64,000 bases of DNA from Bacillaceae bacterium (GTDB lineage: Bacteria; Bacillota; Bacilli; JACDOE01), in NCBI GenBank assembly GCA_017656255.1, contig JACDOE010000001.1, positions 995,205 through 1,059,204 of the forward strand. The letters are read 5' to 3'. The position numbers were made by a program, and so were the translations under genes. Below the pieces are notes generated by a model, which did no database searches, had not been told where the DNA came from, and saw nothing but the letters and a program-made list of their open reading frames with translations. Shown piece by piece: positions 50,605 to 59,771 of this stretch. The stretch's first letter is position 1; every line of letters begins with the position of its first letter.

Positions 50605-51966
50605 TTACCCTGCATGAAAATGTTCCATGGACCCTTCCTGTTTCAATTCCTGTTCAATTTCCTGAATCGTTTCATCGAGAATTTCAATAATCCGGTCGAT
50701 TTCTTCTTTTTTAATAATTAATGGCGGAGCCAGCATGATCGCGTCACTGGCCTGGTCTTCCAATGCGCCCACCGCCGGGTAGAGGATCAGTCCTTTTTCA
50801 AAAGCACGTTCGGTAATTCTGTAAGTCACCTTCTGTTCAGGCGAAAAGGGTTGAAGGGTCTGCTGGTTCGCTACAAATTCAATACCGCACAATAAACCAA
50901 TTCCGCGAACATGACCGATAACGGGGTGACGGTGAGCCAGCCCGGTTAACTGTTCCAGTAAATAGTTGCCGGTATCCGCCGCTTTGCGGATGAGATCATG
51001 TTGCTCCATATATTCCATCACCGCCAGGGAAATGGCAGTTGAAAGCGGATTTGCACTGAACGTATGTCCGGACATGACCTGACCGGATCCCCGGCGGATC
51101 ACATCGATAATCGACTCGCTGACCAGGGTGGCCGAAAGCGGTGTATAGCCCGCACTGAGCCCTTTTCCGAGGGCGATGATGTCCGGTACCACACCCCAGT
51201 GTTCGATGGCAAATTTTTTGCCGGTTCGACCGGCGCCTGTCATCACTTCGTCTGCAATAAAAAGTATGTTGTGACGGTCACAGATATCCCTGATTTCCTG
51301 ATAATAGTCTTTCGGTGGCACGATCGCACCACCGGAAGCGCCGATGACCGGTTCCGCAATAAAAGCCGCCACATGATCGGCTCCGATTCGGAGGATGGCA
51401 TTTTCCAGTTCCCGGGCGCAGAGCAGATGACACGACGGATAAGTGGCTCCAAGCGGACAACGATAACAATGTGGAGGCGATGTCACCGGCAAATCTTCCA
51501 GAAGTGGTACAAACCGTTTTCTGCGGGCCGCATGCCCCGACATGGACAGTGCGCCGAGGGTAATGCCGTGATAACTCATCCAGCGTGAGAGGACGCGTGT
51601 TTTAGTCGGTTTCCCCTGTTCCTGCCAGTATTGCACCGCAATCTTCATCGCCGTCTCTGTCGCTTCCGAACCACTGTTTACAAAAAACACCTGGTTTAAG
51701 TCTCCCGGTGCCCAGTCACTCAATTTCTTCGCCAGCTTTTCAGCCGGTTCACTGGTAAACTGGGAACGATACGAGAAAGCGACTTTTTCCGCCTGGTCCT
51801 TCATCACACGGGCAATTTCTTCAACACCATGTCCGATGCTGGCGGTTACCGCTCCGGAACAGGCGTCAATGTACTGCTTGCCTTCCGTATCATAGAGATA
51901 GATGCCTTTGCCATAGCTGACCGTGGGATATGATTTGTCCAGTTCAGGTTTAATGACATGTGTCAT
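50605..51966 (-). CDS. Class III pyridoxal-phosphate aminotransferase (YodT-like)
   Basis: 453 aa, GAGGGG at 9 nt. Omega-aminotransferase fold with the PLP Lys in [22 protein letters not shown] phosphate site [20 protein letters not shown], and [18 protein letters not shown]. An internal [21 protein letters not shown] has several cysteines. In the yod-type pathway it removes an amino group from a beta-lysine-derived intermediate. First gene of the operon, divergent from the PucR regulator with a 220-bp shared control region. Confidence 0.9.
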   Translation of the reverse strand: MTHVIKPELDKSYPTVSYGKGIYLYDTEGKQYIDACSGAVTASIGHGVEEIARVMKDQAEKVAFSYRSQFTSEPAEKLAKKLSDWAPGDLNQVFFVNSGSEATETAMKIAVQYWQEQGKPTKTRVLSRWMSYHGITLGALSMSGHAARRKRFVPLLEDLPVTSPPHCYRCPLGATYPSCHLLCARELENAILRIGADHVAAFIAEPVIGASGGAIVPPKDYYQEIRDICDRHNILFIADEVMTGAGRTGKKFAIEHWGVVPDIIALGKGLSAGYTPLSATLVSESIIDVIRRGSGQVMSGHTFSANPLSTAISLAVMEYMEQHDLIRKAADTGNYLLEQLTGLAHRHPVIGHVRGIGLLCGIEFVANQQTLQPFSPEQKVTYRITERAFEKGLILYPAVGALEDQASDAIMLAPPLIIKKEEIDRIIEILDETIQEIEQELKQEGSMEHFHAG

Positions 51967-52002
51967 CTCGCTTCACCCCTCTCCAAGCGGAATCTCCCTG
52001 TT

Positions 52003-52096
52003 ACACACATACTATTACAAAGCTGTGTCCGCCACTATACTACGCATTGATACAAATTTCATTTTCTTTTTTATACACAGCGTACAATATGTGATA
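52003..52096. promoter_or_regulatory. Divergent control region with recurring ACACA/TGTGT dyads
   Basis: Between the aminotransferase and pucR-like genes: ACACAC (52003-52008) with GCTGTGT (52022-52028), and TATACACA (52072-52079) with TGTGATA (52090-52096), an imperfect dyad. They could bind the PucR-type regulator. A TATAGT-like -10 for the operon lies between them. Tentative. Confidence 0.35.
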
Positions 52097-52186
52097 TCCT
52101 TCCTGGTCCGTGGCCCGACTACCCTTTTTTACAGGATTGTGACATAATGAAAACGTAAGAAGTGACCGGAAAGGCAGGGTGAGAAC

Positions 52187-53872
52187 ATGTCGATTACGAT
52201 AGAAGAAGCGCTGCAACTGCCGATTATGAAGGAAACCAGGCTGGTGGCCGGAGAACGGGGGATCCACCGCCATATTAAGTGGGTCACGATTGTAGAAGTG
52301 ATTGAGGACATATCCCGCTTATCGGAAGGGGAATTCCTAATTACGACCGGTTACGGGCTGGATCGGGACGACCAACTCCGCAAAACCTTTATCGACCGGC
52401 TCGTGAAGCAAAAGCTTTCCGGCGTCGCCATTCACACCGGGTTTTATCTCAAAGAAATCCCGGAAGAATTTATCCAGTCGGCAAACCGCCATGGTTTTCC
52501 GATCATTGAAATCCCCATGAAATTCAACTTTTCCATGATAACCAAAGTATTGCTGCAACAAATCGTCAACCGGCAAATTCAAATGCTTGAATATTCGGAA
52601 GATATTCACCAGCGTTTTACACAGCTGGTGCTGTCTAACCTGGGTCTTGCGTCCATCGCCGACATTTTGCATGAGCTGACGGGGGGTGCCGTCCGCATTT
52701 ACAATGATATCGGCGAAGAACTTTACCAGTCGCACCAGAACACGGGACCCGCTGATCGCGAGGAAATACGTTCCATTTATCACAAATTATCGCAGGCGGG
52801 AAAAGTGGAAGAGATGTTTGCCCTGAAAGAGCTGGTGGAACATGAAATTCTTATCGGAGATGAACCGCACAAAGTCGTGCTGCAGCCGGTGGTTGCCAAC
52901 GACTACACGTACGGTTTTATCACTGTGGTTAAACCGCTGTCGAGGTGGGAAGATCTGGACTATCTGGCCATTTCCCATGCTTCCACGGTCTGTGCCATCG
53001 AATTCTTAAAACAGGCGGCGATCTCGGAAACGGAGATGCGCATGCGGGGAGATTTTCTCGAGGAACTCCTCAGCGGACATACCACCAGTCCGATCAATCT
53101 GATCGAAAGAGGAAAAAAACTGGGGTATGACCTGACTGGCTCCCATGGTGTTCTCTGCTTTCGCCTGCATTTTTCCAGGGAACAGCAGCTGGATACGGAA
53201 ACACAGCAATATCGGGACAAACTTTATCATACCGTTGAATACATTGTGCAACAGCAAAATCACCATGCCATTCTCAGGCAGCGCCATGACCTGTTGATTT
53301 TAATGGTGAGATCGGACGGCGACGAGGAAGCCTTTTACCGGATTGCCAGAGAAGTATTAAACCACTGGCGGTATTACCATCCCACCCTGCCGCTTTCCAT
53401 TGGGATCGGCTACGCTGCCTCTTCGGTGGAATCCATTCCCCGAAGTGCGCGTGAAGCGGAATATGCCCTGCAGTTCGGACGATTGCTGGCGGGACCCGAA
53501 CCGATCTATCACTATCAGGATCTGGAGCCGTATCACATTCTAATCGATATGCTGGAAAATGGCGTAGATTTAAAAGCCTTCTACGAAAAGACACTGGGAG
53601 GACTGCTCGATACTCGGCGTAACCGCTCCGGGAACCCGCTGCTGGAAACACTGGAGATGTATCTGCAGCAGAACATGAATATGCAGAGTACATCAGCCTC
53701 TTTGCACATTCACCGGCACACTCTGAAATACCGCCTGCAGCAGATCGAAAAAAAGACAGGCAAGAGCCTGTCTTCGCCGCACCAGCGGATGCAGATGCAA
53801 CTGGCGGTCATGGCTTATCGTATGTTAAAGGAAATGGAAAACAATCCGTTCCAACCCTTATCCAGTCATTAA
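52187..53872 (+). CDS. PucR-family transcriptional regulator
   Basis: 561 aa, AGGGTGAG before the ATG. N-terminal PucR-type domain (~8-125: EALQLPIMKETRLVAGERGIHRHIKWVTIVEVIEDISRLSEGEFLITTGYGL), a middle GAF/GGDEF-like region (~280-420) and a C-terminal HTH (TSASLHIHRHTLKYRLQQIEKKTG) of the PucR/CdaR type. Such proteins respond to metabolites and activate catabolic operons. Divergent from the aminotransferase-CoA-transferase operon, it is the natural candidate for its regulator. Its stop overlaps the ablB stop. Confidence 0.92.
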   Translation: MSITIEEALQLPIMKETRLVAGERGIHRHIKWVTIVEVIEDISRLSEGEFLITTGYGLDRDDQLRKTFIDRLVKQKLSGVAIHTGFYLKEIPEEFIQSANRHGFPIIEIPMKFNFSMITKVLLQQIVNRQIQMLEYSEDIHQRFTQLVLSNLGLASIADILHELTGGAVRIYNDIGEELYQSHQNTGPADREEIRSIYHKLSQAGKVEEMFALKELVEHEILIGDEPHKVVLQPVVANDYTYGFITVVKPLSRWEDLDYLAISHASTVCAIEFLKQAAISETEMRMRGDFLEELLSGHTTSPINLIERGKKLGYDLTGSHGVLCFRLHFSREQQLDTETQQYRDKLYHTVEYIVQQQNHHAILRQRHDLLILMVRSDGDEEAFYRIAREVLNHWRYYHPTLPLSIGIGYAASSVESIPRSAREAEYALQFGRLLAGPEPIYHYQDLEPYHILIDMLENGVDLKAFYEKTLGGLLDTRRNRSGNPLLETLEMYLQQNMNMQSTSASLHIHRHTLKYRLQQIEKKTGKSLSSPHQRMQMQLAVMAYRMLKEMENNPFQPLSSH

Positions 53873-54705
53873 TCGTCTACCTGACGCAATGGCTTGACCC
53901 AGATATTCATGTCTTCAAATCCCGTTGAAATGACACAATTTTGAATTAAACGTCCCCGGTAACGATATCCATGCCGGGCCGTGGTAATATTCATACCCGG
54001 CGAGATCGCGCGGGTCAGGGAAAAAAGGTAATAGATCCCCTGTTGTTCCAGATGATCCTCCAGGGCAAAAAACAGATAACTCAACAGACTCTGTCCCCGA
54101 AATTCCGGCAGAGTGGCACAGTCAGTCAATTCCGCACAACCGTTTTCAGGCGTTATTTCCGCTGAGGCCACACTGATGATCCGGCCCTCTTTTTCAATCA
54201 GCATAAAAGCAACGTGATTTTGCATCATCTTTTTGAGATAAGCCGGCTCATGGACCGGTGTGGGGTAAACAGGAAAAACCGTGCGAAACACCTGAACCAA
54301 TTCATCAGCGTCATCCGGGCAAGCCTGACGCAGTGTCAATCCTTCCGGCAACACTTTTCGTTCAAGCGGATCCTTGCTTTGAGCCAGTTCCAGAATACGA
54401 TCCTCCTCTTCCGGCTCTACCGGGATCCCCCGCTTATTTTCCGGAAACGAAGAAAGCAGATACGCATTTTTCCCGTTGAAAAACCCGTCGATTCGTCCCT
54501 CTTCCCGATATCCGAATGAACGAACCAATTCCACATCTTTTTTGCGGGCATAGACAATGATTTTGCCCGCCTGTTCACGCTGTGCCATGACGGGAAGTTG
54601 CGCGAGAAGATCCTTCAAATCCGGCCGTTTGGAATCCATCAGCTTGATTCGCCGGTTAGGGCGGTCGATGATGAGATGACGGTCTGTTAAAGGTTGCTCT
54701 TCCAT
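53869..54705 (-). CDS. ablB: Putative beta-lysine N-acetyltransferase (AblB/YodP-like)
   Basis: 278 aa, AAAGGGGG 6-7 nt before the ATG. The N-terminal half contains ARKKDVELVRSFGYREEGRIDGFFNGKNAYLLSSF, a motif typical of AblB. The C-terminal half is a GNAT domain with LTDCATLPEFRGQSLLSYLFFALEDHLEQQGIYYLFSLTRA. AblB acetylates beta-lysine made from lysine by lysine 2,3-aminomutase (KamA/AblA). kamA, normally adjacent, is absent from the window. Convergent with the PucR gene (4-bp overlap) and separated from the rest of the yod-like operon by it. Confidence 0.88.
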   Translation of the reverse strand: MEEQPLTDRHLIIDRPNRRIKLMDSKRPDLKDLLAQLPVMAQREQAGKIIVYARKKDVELVRSFGYREEGRIDGFFNGKNAYLLSSFPENKRGIPVEPEEEDRILELAQSKDPLERKVLPEGLTLRQACPDDADELVQVFRTVFPVYPTPVHEPAYLKKMMQNHVAFMLIEKEGRIISVASAEITPENGCAELTDCATLPEFRGQSLLSYLFFALEDHLEQQGIYYLFSLTRAISPGMNITTARHGYRYRGRLIQNCVISTGFEDMNIWVKPLRQVDD

Positions 54706-54825
54706 GGTATCCCCCTTTCTTTATCATCGTAACAGAAAGAGGGCAAACAGCAAATATGTAACCAGTGAAATGAAAAAAGGAAAGCTCTGAAAGCAATAAA
54801 AAAGAGAGGATATAAAAAGTGAGGG

Positions 54826-54900
54826 TGGCTGGGCAGGCTGGATTCGAACCAGCGCATCACGGAGTCAAAGTCCGTTGCCTTACCACTTGGCTACTGCCCA
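54826..54900 (-). tRNA. trnQ: tRNA-Gln (anticodon TTG)
   Basis: 75 nt including an encoded CCA. Acceptor arms TGGGCAG (5' end at 54900) and CTGCCCA pair fully; discriminator G. Anticodon loop CTTTGAC gives TTG (54866-54868, glutamine); the T-arm GCTGGTTCGAATCCAGC is canonical. It stands alone, not in a tRNA cluster. Confidence 0.96.
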
Positions 54901-55031
54901 ACAACATTATGTATCTTGCCATAGATGGGCCTTTTTTATACAACCCGTTTCTCATTTTATGAAGAAAACCTGTATCGGGTCAACCCCTTGATCAAAAATT
55001 GTCCTTTATTTAACCGGAATGAAGCGAATCA

Positions 55032-55040
55032 TGTTACAAT
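55032..55040 (+). promoter_or_regulatory. Extended -10 promoter of the UreH-like gene
   Basis: TGTTACAAT, 39 nt before the ATG at 55079; no clear -35. Confidence 0.5.
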
Positions 55041-55078
55041 GTCAGGTGTACCCATGAAGGAAAAGAGGTTTGAAATCA

Positions 55079-55705
55079 ATGGCATTATACCCGATGCTTT
55101 CTGTTTTTTTGTTCGGACTGATTCTGGGTCTGAAACATGCGCTGGAAGCTGATCATGTGATCGCCGTATCCACGATGGCAACACGCCAGTCGGGGTTTAA
55201 GAAAGCAGCGCTTACCGGAATATACTGGGGGGCCGGTCACACCACGACCATTTTCTTGATGGGACTGCCGGTGTTTTTATTTAAAACGCATCTTCCCGCT
55301 GACATGGCCGTCGGATTTGAATTTGTGGTGGGACTGATGCTGTTGTATCTTGGTATCTCTGCCTGGTACCAGAAAGAAAAGAATCGGACGGACGGTTCCC
55401 TGCAACCCGGTATCAAATCCATGATTATCGGAATGATACACGGGCTGGCAGGTGGAAGTGCCGTTATCCTGCTGGCCATTGGGACAGTCGATTCCATCTG
55501 GTATGCTGCCGGATTTATCCTGTTGTTCGGCGTGGGAACCATCCTTGGCATGCTCGCCTTCAGTTCGGTCATCGGCCTTTCCCTTGCATATTCACACAAA
55601 ATGGGGGCCCGAATCCAGCAGCGTGTTACCGGATGGGCCGCCCTGCTCAGCATCCTTTACGGCCTCTTTTTAATCGGTAAGATCGGCCTGGAATGGATCG
55701 GTTAA
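55079..55705 (+). CDS. UreH/NiCoT-like transition-metal transporter
   Basis: 208 aa from the ATG at 55079 (AGAGG 10 nt upstream); a TTG at 55070 is too close to that site. Six membrane helices; the first contains GLKHALEADHVIAVSTM, the HX4DH signature of HoxN/NixA nickel-cobalt permeases, followed by YWGAGHTTTIFLMG in the second. Short UreH-type members are linked to urease or Ni/Co supply; no urease or hydrogenase gene is near. It overlaps the convergent minus-strand gene by 36 bp. Confidence 0.85.
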   Translation: MALYPMLSVFLFGLILGLKHALEADHVIAVSTMATRQSGFKKAALTGIYWGAGHTTTIFLMGLPVFLFKTHLPADMAVGFEFVVGLMLLYLGISAWYQKEKNRTDGSLQPGIKSMIIGMIHGLAGGSAVILLAIGTVDSIWYAAGFILLFGVGTILGMLAFSSVIGLSLAYSHKMGARIQQRVTGWAALLSILYGLFLIGKIGLEWIG

Positions 55706-56341
55706 AGCCATACTCTCCACCCCATAATCCGTATGAAACCACATTTCGTAAAATCCGGCGGCTCGCCATTCCGTTTTGTATGTCTGATACAATTTTTGGT
55801 TGACCTGAACCAGGAGGGGAGCACGCAGCTCTCCTTTTTTATGCTCCTCCATTACTTTGCGGATCCATTCCGAAATTTCAGTGTCAGGCTGATCAGCCGA
55901 GAACCGCACCGGCTCCAGCCAATCAGCCTCCTCAATCTTTCCATCCCGCCCGCCTGGGAAAAGCAGTTGCACAGTGCCTCCTTCCCCTTTTTTAAAACCG
56001 GCTCGCTGCATCCGTACGGCCCATAGCGGCTGGACACTGTAAGATGCGCAGGTCAGACTTTGTTTTCCAATGCGTTGCTTCAACGCCTGCAAAAAATGGG
56101 CATAACTCCCCGGCTTACATTCCGGGTTCCAGTATATGTACGGAATGTAAAACGAACCATCTTCCCGTTCTTGAAGTAAAAATATCGCGACATTTTTACC
56201 GTTTTCTTCATATACATAAAGCGTAGTCTCTTTATCCCGGTGATATCTGCCCCAGGCCCAGCCATCACAGATAGAAAACCAGGGAAAACGTTGTTGAAGA
56301 CCCGACTTGTCCATCGATCCTAAATCAATGAAACACTGCAT
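55670..56341 (-). CDS. Hypothetical protein, possible GNAT-like fold
   Basis: 223 aa from the ATG at 56341 with AGGAGG 10 nt upstream; the frame to 56410 has no ribosome-binding site and overlaps the divergent GDPD gene. Cytoplasmic. The middle part (TTLYVYEENGKNVAIFLLQEREDGSFYIPYIYWNPECKPGSYAHFLQALKQRIG... LWAVRMQRAGFKKGEGGTVQLLF) has the strand-helix rhythm and terminal GF of GNAT acetyltransferases, but no reliable acetyl-CoA motif. Its last 36 bp overlap the UreH-like gene on the other strand. Function unassigned. Confidence 0.65.
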   Translation of the reverse strand: MQCFIDLGSMDKSGLQQRFPWFSICDGWAWGRYHRDKETTLYVYEENGKNVAIFLLQEREDGSFYIPYIYWNPECKPGSYAHFLQALKQRIGKQSLTCASYSVQPLWAVRMQRAGFKKGEGGTVQLLFPGGRDGKIEEADWLEPVRFSADQPDTEISEWIRKVMEEHKKGELRAPLLVQVNQKLYQTYKTEWRAAGFYEMWFHTDYGVESMALTDPFQADLTD

Positions 56342-56377
56342 GGATGTGAAACCTCCTGCATTTAAAGGATGATTTAA

Positions 56378-57139
56378 ATGTCCGGAAAAGCATTTAAAAT
56401 TTTTGCCCATCGGGGGCTTGCCAGGAAATATCCCGAAAACACAATACTTGCTTTTAAAAAAGCACTGGCCGCGGGAGCGAACGGGTTGGAACTGGATGTC
56501 CAGTTATCCAGAGACGGACAGGCCGTTGTCATCCATGATTTAACCCTTGACCGGACCACCAGTGGGTCGGGTGCGGTCCGGCATTTAACCCTGCGCCAGT
56601 TAAAAAGATTCAGTGCCGGGAGCTGGTTTCATCCCCGTTTCAGGCACTGCCGGATTCCGTCACTTGAAGATGTATTGCAACAACTTGCGCCCCACCCTGT
56701 CTATTTTAACATTGAATTAAAAAATTTGATCGTTCCCATGCACGGGATTGAAAAAGAGGTGATTCGCCTCCTGCGTCAATACCAGGTTAAAAATCGGGCG
56801 ATCCTGTCCAGTTACAACCTGGACAGTCTGGAGAAAATAAAAATAATCGATCCGACCATCCAGACTGCTCTCCTTTATTTTGGTAAGCTGGAAACCCCCT
56901 GGAAAACAGCCGCCGATTTGCATGCAAGTTATGTCCATCCACCGGCAAACGTGGTCAATCACCACTTTGTCACCACCTGCCACCGCTATGGACTTCGGGT
57001 TCACCCATATCCGGTGAACGATACCCGTACATTCGCCACCCTATACAAAAATGGGATCGACGGGGTGATCACTGAATCACCGGAACGGATTACCCGCTAT
57101 CTTCGCTATGGTAAAAAGAAAAACCACCCCGGTGGTTAA
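56378..57139 (+). CDS. Glycerophosphodiester phosphodiesterase
   Basis: 253 aa, AAAGGATG ribosome-binding site. GDPD TIM-barrel motifs: FAHRGLARKYPENTILAFKKAL, GLELDVQLSRDGQAVVIHDLTLDRTTSG (catalytic Glu-Asp and His), FNIELKN, and DGVITESPERI at the C-terminus. No signal peptide, so it is the cytosolic type acting on glycerophosphodiesters from phospholipid turnover (YhdW/UgpQ-like). Divergent from the gene at 56341. Confidence 0.93.
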   Translation: MSGKAFKIFAHRGLARKYPENTILAFKKALAAGANGLELDVQLSRDGQAVVIHDLTLDRTTSGSGAVRHLTLRQLKRFSAGSWFHPRFRHCRIPSLEDVLQQLAPHPVYFNIELKNLIVPMHGIEKEVIRLLRQYQVKNRAILSSYNLDSLEKIKIIDPTIQTALLYFGKLETPWKTAADLHASYVHPPANVVNHHFVTTCHRYGLRVHPYPVNDTRTFATLYKNGIDGVITESPERITRYLRYGKKKNHPGG

Positions 57140-57162
57140 TCCCATAACCGGAGTGGCCAGTG

Positions 57163-57399
57163 TCAAGATGATTTGTGAACGGCCAGTTTATTTTTCTTTA
57201 ACTGTTCCAGACGCATTTTGGCAAGCTGCACACAGTAGTCCGTTTCCTGGATCATTTGGGACAGATACTCCACTTTCTTTTCCAGTTCCTGCTTGGATCG
57301 TGCCCGTTTTGAAACCTTTCCACTGGATTCAGGATGTTTGGCCATCACATAATCCGAAATCCGTTCCAGAAATAATAGATCGTCAGAATCCATATTCAT
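57163..57399 (-). CDS. Small coiled-coil protein, hypothetical
   Basis: 78 aa, GGGGAG at 9 nt. Charged and helical, with heptad-like pattern KRARSKQELEKKVEYLSQMIQETDYCVQLAKMRLEQLKKNK. No known family recognised. Transcribed alone, converging with the GDPD gene. Confidence 0.6.
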   Translation of the reverse strand: MNMDSDDLLFLERISDYVMAKHPESSGKVSKRARSKQELEKKVEYLSQMIQETDYCVQLAKMRLEQLKKNKLAVHKSS

Positions 57400-57704
57400 T
57401 TGATCATACTCCCCCTATGAATTGGATGACTTTTTTTCCTCTTTTCAATTCCTATGTAATATATTACCAATAAAAAACCTAAAAATAAACCCTTTTTTAC
57501 CAATTTTATTTAAATTTTTTCTCTAAATCACGATAAAATCAGCTAAATTACGCACAAATGTCGAAATCATCAGAAAATTATTGTTTCTCATGAAACCAAT
57601 CCCGAAGACTGTCGATTTACATAACGGAAGTGTTGAATGGGTACATTATTATTACCGGATGGCCCTTTTAAAACGCAGTCATTCCAGAAAGGAGGGCTTA
57701 TGTC
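57400..57704. other. 305-bp AT-rich gap without a gene
   Basis: Upstream halves of the 57163 gene and the SASP gene. Strongly AT-rich with runs of T and A at 57460-57600. I see no ORF, hairpin or convincing promoter; a forespore-type promoter for the SASP gene is expected here but I could not identify one. AAAGGAGG precedes the SASP ATG. Confidence 0.5.
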
Positions 57705-57899
57705 ATGCCGAACAACAACACCAATAAATTAATTGTGCCTACAGCCCAGAGAGCTGTTGACCAGTTGAAATATGAAATTGCATCCGAATTTGGTGTGCAA
57801 CTTGGACCTCATAACACCTCACGCCAGAATGGCAGTGTCGGTGGTGAAATTACGAAAAGATTGGTTCAGCAGGCTGAAACCGAAATGCGTGATTTTTAA
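57705..57899 (+). CDS. Alpha/beta-type small acid-soluble spore protein
   Basis: 64 aa with AAGGAGG upstream. GPR cleavage region KYEIASEFGV and conserved GSVGGEITKRLVQQAE. The core length is standard for this family. The proteins saturate spore DNA and protect it from UV and heat, then serve as amino-acid reserve on germination. A second, longer SASP lies at 27961. Followed by a strong terminator. Confidence 0.93.
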   Translation: MPNNNTNKLIVPTAQRAVDQLKYEIASEFGVQLGPHNTSRQNGSVGGEITKRLVQQAETEMRDF

Positions 57900-57901
57900 T
57901 T

Positions 57902-57946
57902 GGTTAATCCCCACACATTTTTACGAAAAGGTTGTGGGGATTAACC
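57902..57946 (+). terminator. Long-stem terminator after the SASP gene
   Basis: Perfect 14-bp arms GGTTAATCCCCACA and complement (57902-57915, 57933-57946), then TTTCATTTTC. Confidence 0.85.
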
Positions 57947-58000
57947 TTTCATTTTCTTTGATCGGTAGTTATTATCTTCCTGTACTGAAGATTTTATTCA

Positions 58001-58474
58001 TTAAAAGACACGTTTTGCAACAACAAACCCTTTTCGCCAGTAGCTGGATAGATAATCGACTCTTACCCCACCAGGACCGTACGTATGAAGAATTTTGCCG
58101 TCGCCGACATAAATGGCGACATGATCGATGCCCGGCCGTCTGGTAACATTAAAGAACATCAGATCTCCTCTGCGAAGTTTGGAAGTGGGCACATATTTCC
58201 CCATCCGTGCCTGATACTTGGATGAACGAGGCAGATAAATACCGTGTTTACCGTAGACGTATTTGGTAAATGAGGAACAATCAAAGTATCTGGGGGCATA
58301 ATTCAGTGAAACACCGAATACATACGGGGCACCATAATACTTCAGACCCAGTCTGACAATGCTGTTTGCCAATCTTTCGTCACTCGTTGCCGCCTGTCCA
58401 TCCTGACTCAATACCGGTAAAAACAGACTGGCAACCAGAAAAAAAGAGAGTAAAACCAGCGTTTTTTTCTGCAT
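58001..58474 (-). CDS. Secreted NlpC/P60 cell-wall endopeptidase
   Basis: 157 aa, GGAGG ribosome-binding site. Cleavable signal peptide (VLLSFFLVASLFLPVLSQDGQA). The NlpC/P60 catalytic Cys lies in RYFDCSSFTKYVYGKHG, the His in GIDHVAIYVGDGKILHTY, with a third polar residue later. It is a minimal single-domain gamma-D-glutamyl-diaminopimelate hydrolase without LysM or SH3 binding modules. Acts on the peptidoglycan stem peptide during growth or sporulation. Confidence 0.93.
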   Translation of the reverse strand: MQKKTLVLLSFFLVASLFLPVLSQDGQAATSDERLANSIVRLGLKYYGAPYVFGVSLNYAPRYFDCSSFTKYVYGKHGIYLPRSSKYQARMGKYVPTSKLRRGDLMFFNVTRRPGIDHVAIYVGDGKILHTYGPGGVRVDYLSSYWRKGFVVAKRVF

Positions 58475-58600
58475 CCTATCGCCTCCACAACTTGTATTTG
58501 CTAGAATGGGCTTGTCTTACACATGTTTTAGTATAACAACGCTGGTTTTAGCATGAAATACAAAATGATTGGCACATCAACTAATCATTTCCTGTAATAT

Positions 58601-59623
58601 TTAGACATTTTCTAATTTTAAGTCACCAGGTTTAATTAGCCCCGTTTTACGCATCACTTCGGATATCAACAATGAGAGCAATGCCGGTAATATAAAATGT
58701 AATAAGATAATGGCCCAGAATACCCCCGACGATGTTCCCATCGCCTCAATGGTTCCGAATTGGCCGACCAGTCCGCTCGTTCCCATCCCGGCTCCGGAAG
58801 GCACATTACTCATGGCGAACCAGGTGGTGGCCAGAGGACCCAGGATTGCCCCGCTTAACGTCGGAGGCAATAATACCGCCGGATTTTTCACGATATTGGG
58901 GATCTGAAGCATTGAGGTTCCCAGCCCCTGTGCCAGTACGCCGCCAAACCCATTTTCCTGGTAGCTGATTACAGCAAAACCGATCATCTGAGCTGCACAT
59001 CCGACCGTGGCAGCTCCTGCAGCAATCCCTTCGAGCCCCATCATGATCGCGATGGCCGCACTGGAAATAGGAGCAGTCAAAGCCAGTCCCATCAATGTTG
59101 CCACCAGAATTCCCATCAATACCGGACGCAGTTCCGTCGCCCACATGACAAGTTCTCCAAATCCTTTCATACCCCGGTCAATATAGGGTCCGATGAACTG
59201 GGCCGCCAGTACCCCGATCACGATTGTCACAAGCGGAGTCAGGATAATATCCAACTTGGTTTCTTTGGAGATCATTTTACCGAATTCAGCGCCGAGTACC
59301 GCTGCAATGAAACTACCGGCCGGTCCACCCAGTTCCGCTCCGGCAGCCCCCGTGATAACCGATGCAAAAATAACAAGCGGCGGCGATTGCAGTCCAAATG
59401 CGACGGCAGCTCCGATAGCCGGTCCCATCAGACTCATGGCCAGTTTGCCGGTTTCCACCAGCCAGGCCAGGGGAGGCACATGTTCCCCCACCACTTTCAT
59501 AATCAATCCGATGATCAGTGAACCGAACAATCCATAAGCCATATAGCTGAGAGCTGTGATCAGATAGCGTTCCACTGAAATTTCAATGTTTTTTCTTTTT
59601 AAGAATGAGGCCACTTGATTCAT
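58601..59623 (-). CDS. PTS EIIC-type membrane protein (PTS_EIIC_2)
   Basis: 340 aa with GGGAG before the ATG and about nine membrane helices. Glycine- and alanine-rich helices (GAAVAFGLQSPPLVIFASVITGAAGAELGGPAGSFIAAVLGAEFG; ALTAPISSAAIAIMMGLEGIAAGAATVGCAAQMIGFAVISYQENGFGG) match the EIIC_2 family of stand-alone IIC-like proteins. No IIA, IIB or HPr genes are adjacent, so transport by classical phosphotransfer is not shown. Substrate unknown. Confidence 0.82.
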   Translation of the reverse strand: MNQVASFLKRKNIEISVERYLITALSYMAYGLFGSLIIGLIMKVVGEHVPPLAWLVETGKLAMSLMGPAIGAAVAFGLQSPPLVIFASVITGAAGAELGGPAGSFIAAVLGAEFGKMISKETKLDIILTPLVTIVIGVLAAQFIGPYIDRGMKGFGELVMWATELRPVLMGILVATLMGLALTAPISSAAIAIMMGLEGIAAGAATVGCAAQMIGFAVISYQENGFGGVLAQGLGTSMLQIPNIVKNPAVLLPPTLSGAILGPLATTWFAMSNVPSGAGMGTSGLVGQFGTIEAMGTSSGVFWAIILLHFILPALLSLLISEVMRKTGLIKPGDLKLENV

Positions 59624-59710
59624 GTTTTCTTCACTCCCTGGATGTATATGTCATGTTAGTCATTATACAATCTTACGGGTGTAAAGTCACCTGTAAATTC
59701 AAATTTTATA

Positions 59711-59755
59711 CAAAAAACAACCCGGCAGGCTTTGTCAAAGAAGCCAAGCCGGGTT
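59711..59755 (-). terminator. Terminator after the radical SAM gene
   Basis: Outer arms AACCCGGC/GCCGGGTT (59719-59726, 59748-59755) with an inner GGCTT/AAGCC, followed on the minus strand by GTTTTTTG. Confidence 0.82.
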
Positions 59756-59771
59756 ATTCTCCCGTTTTGTA

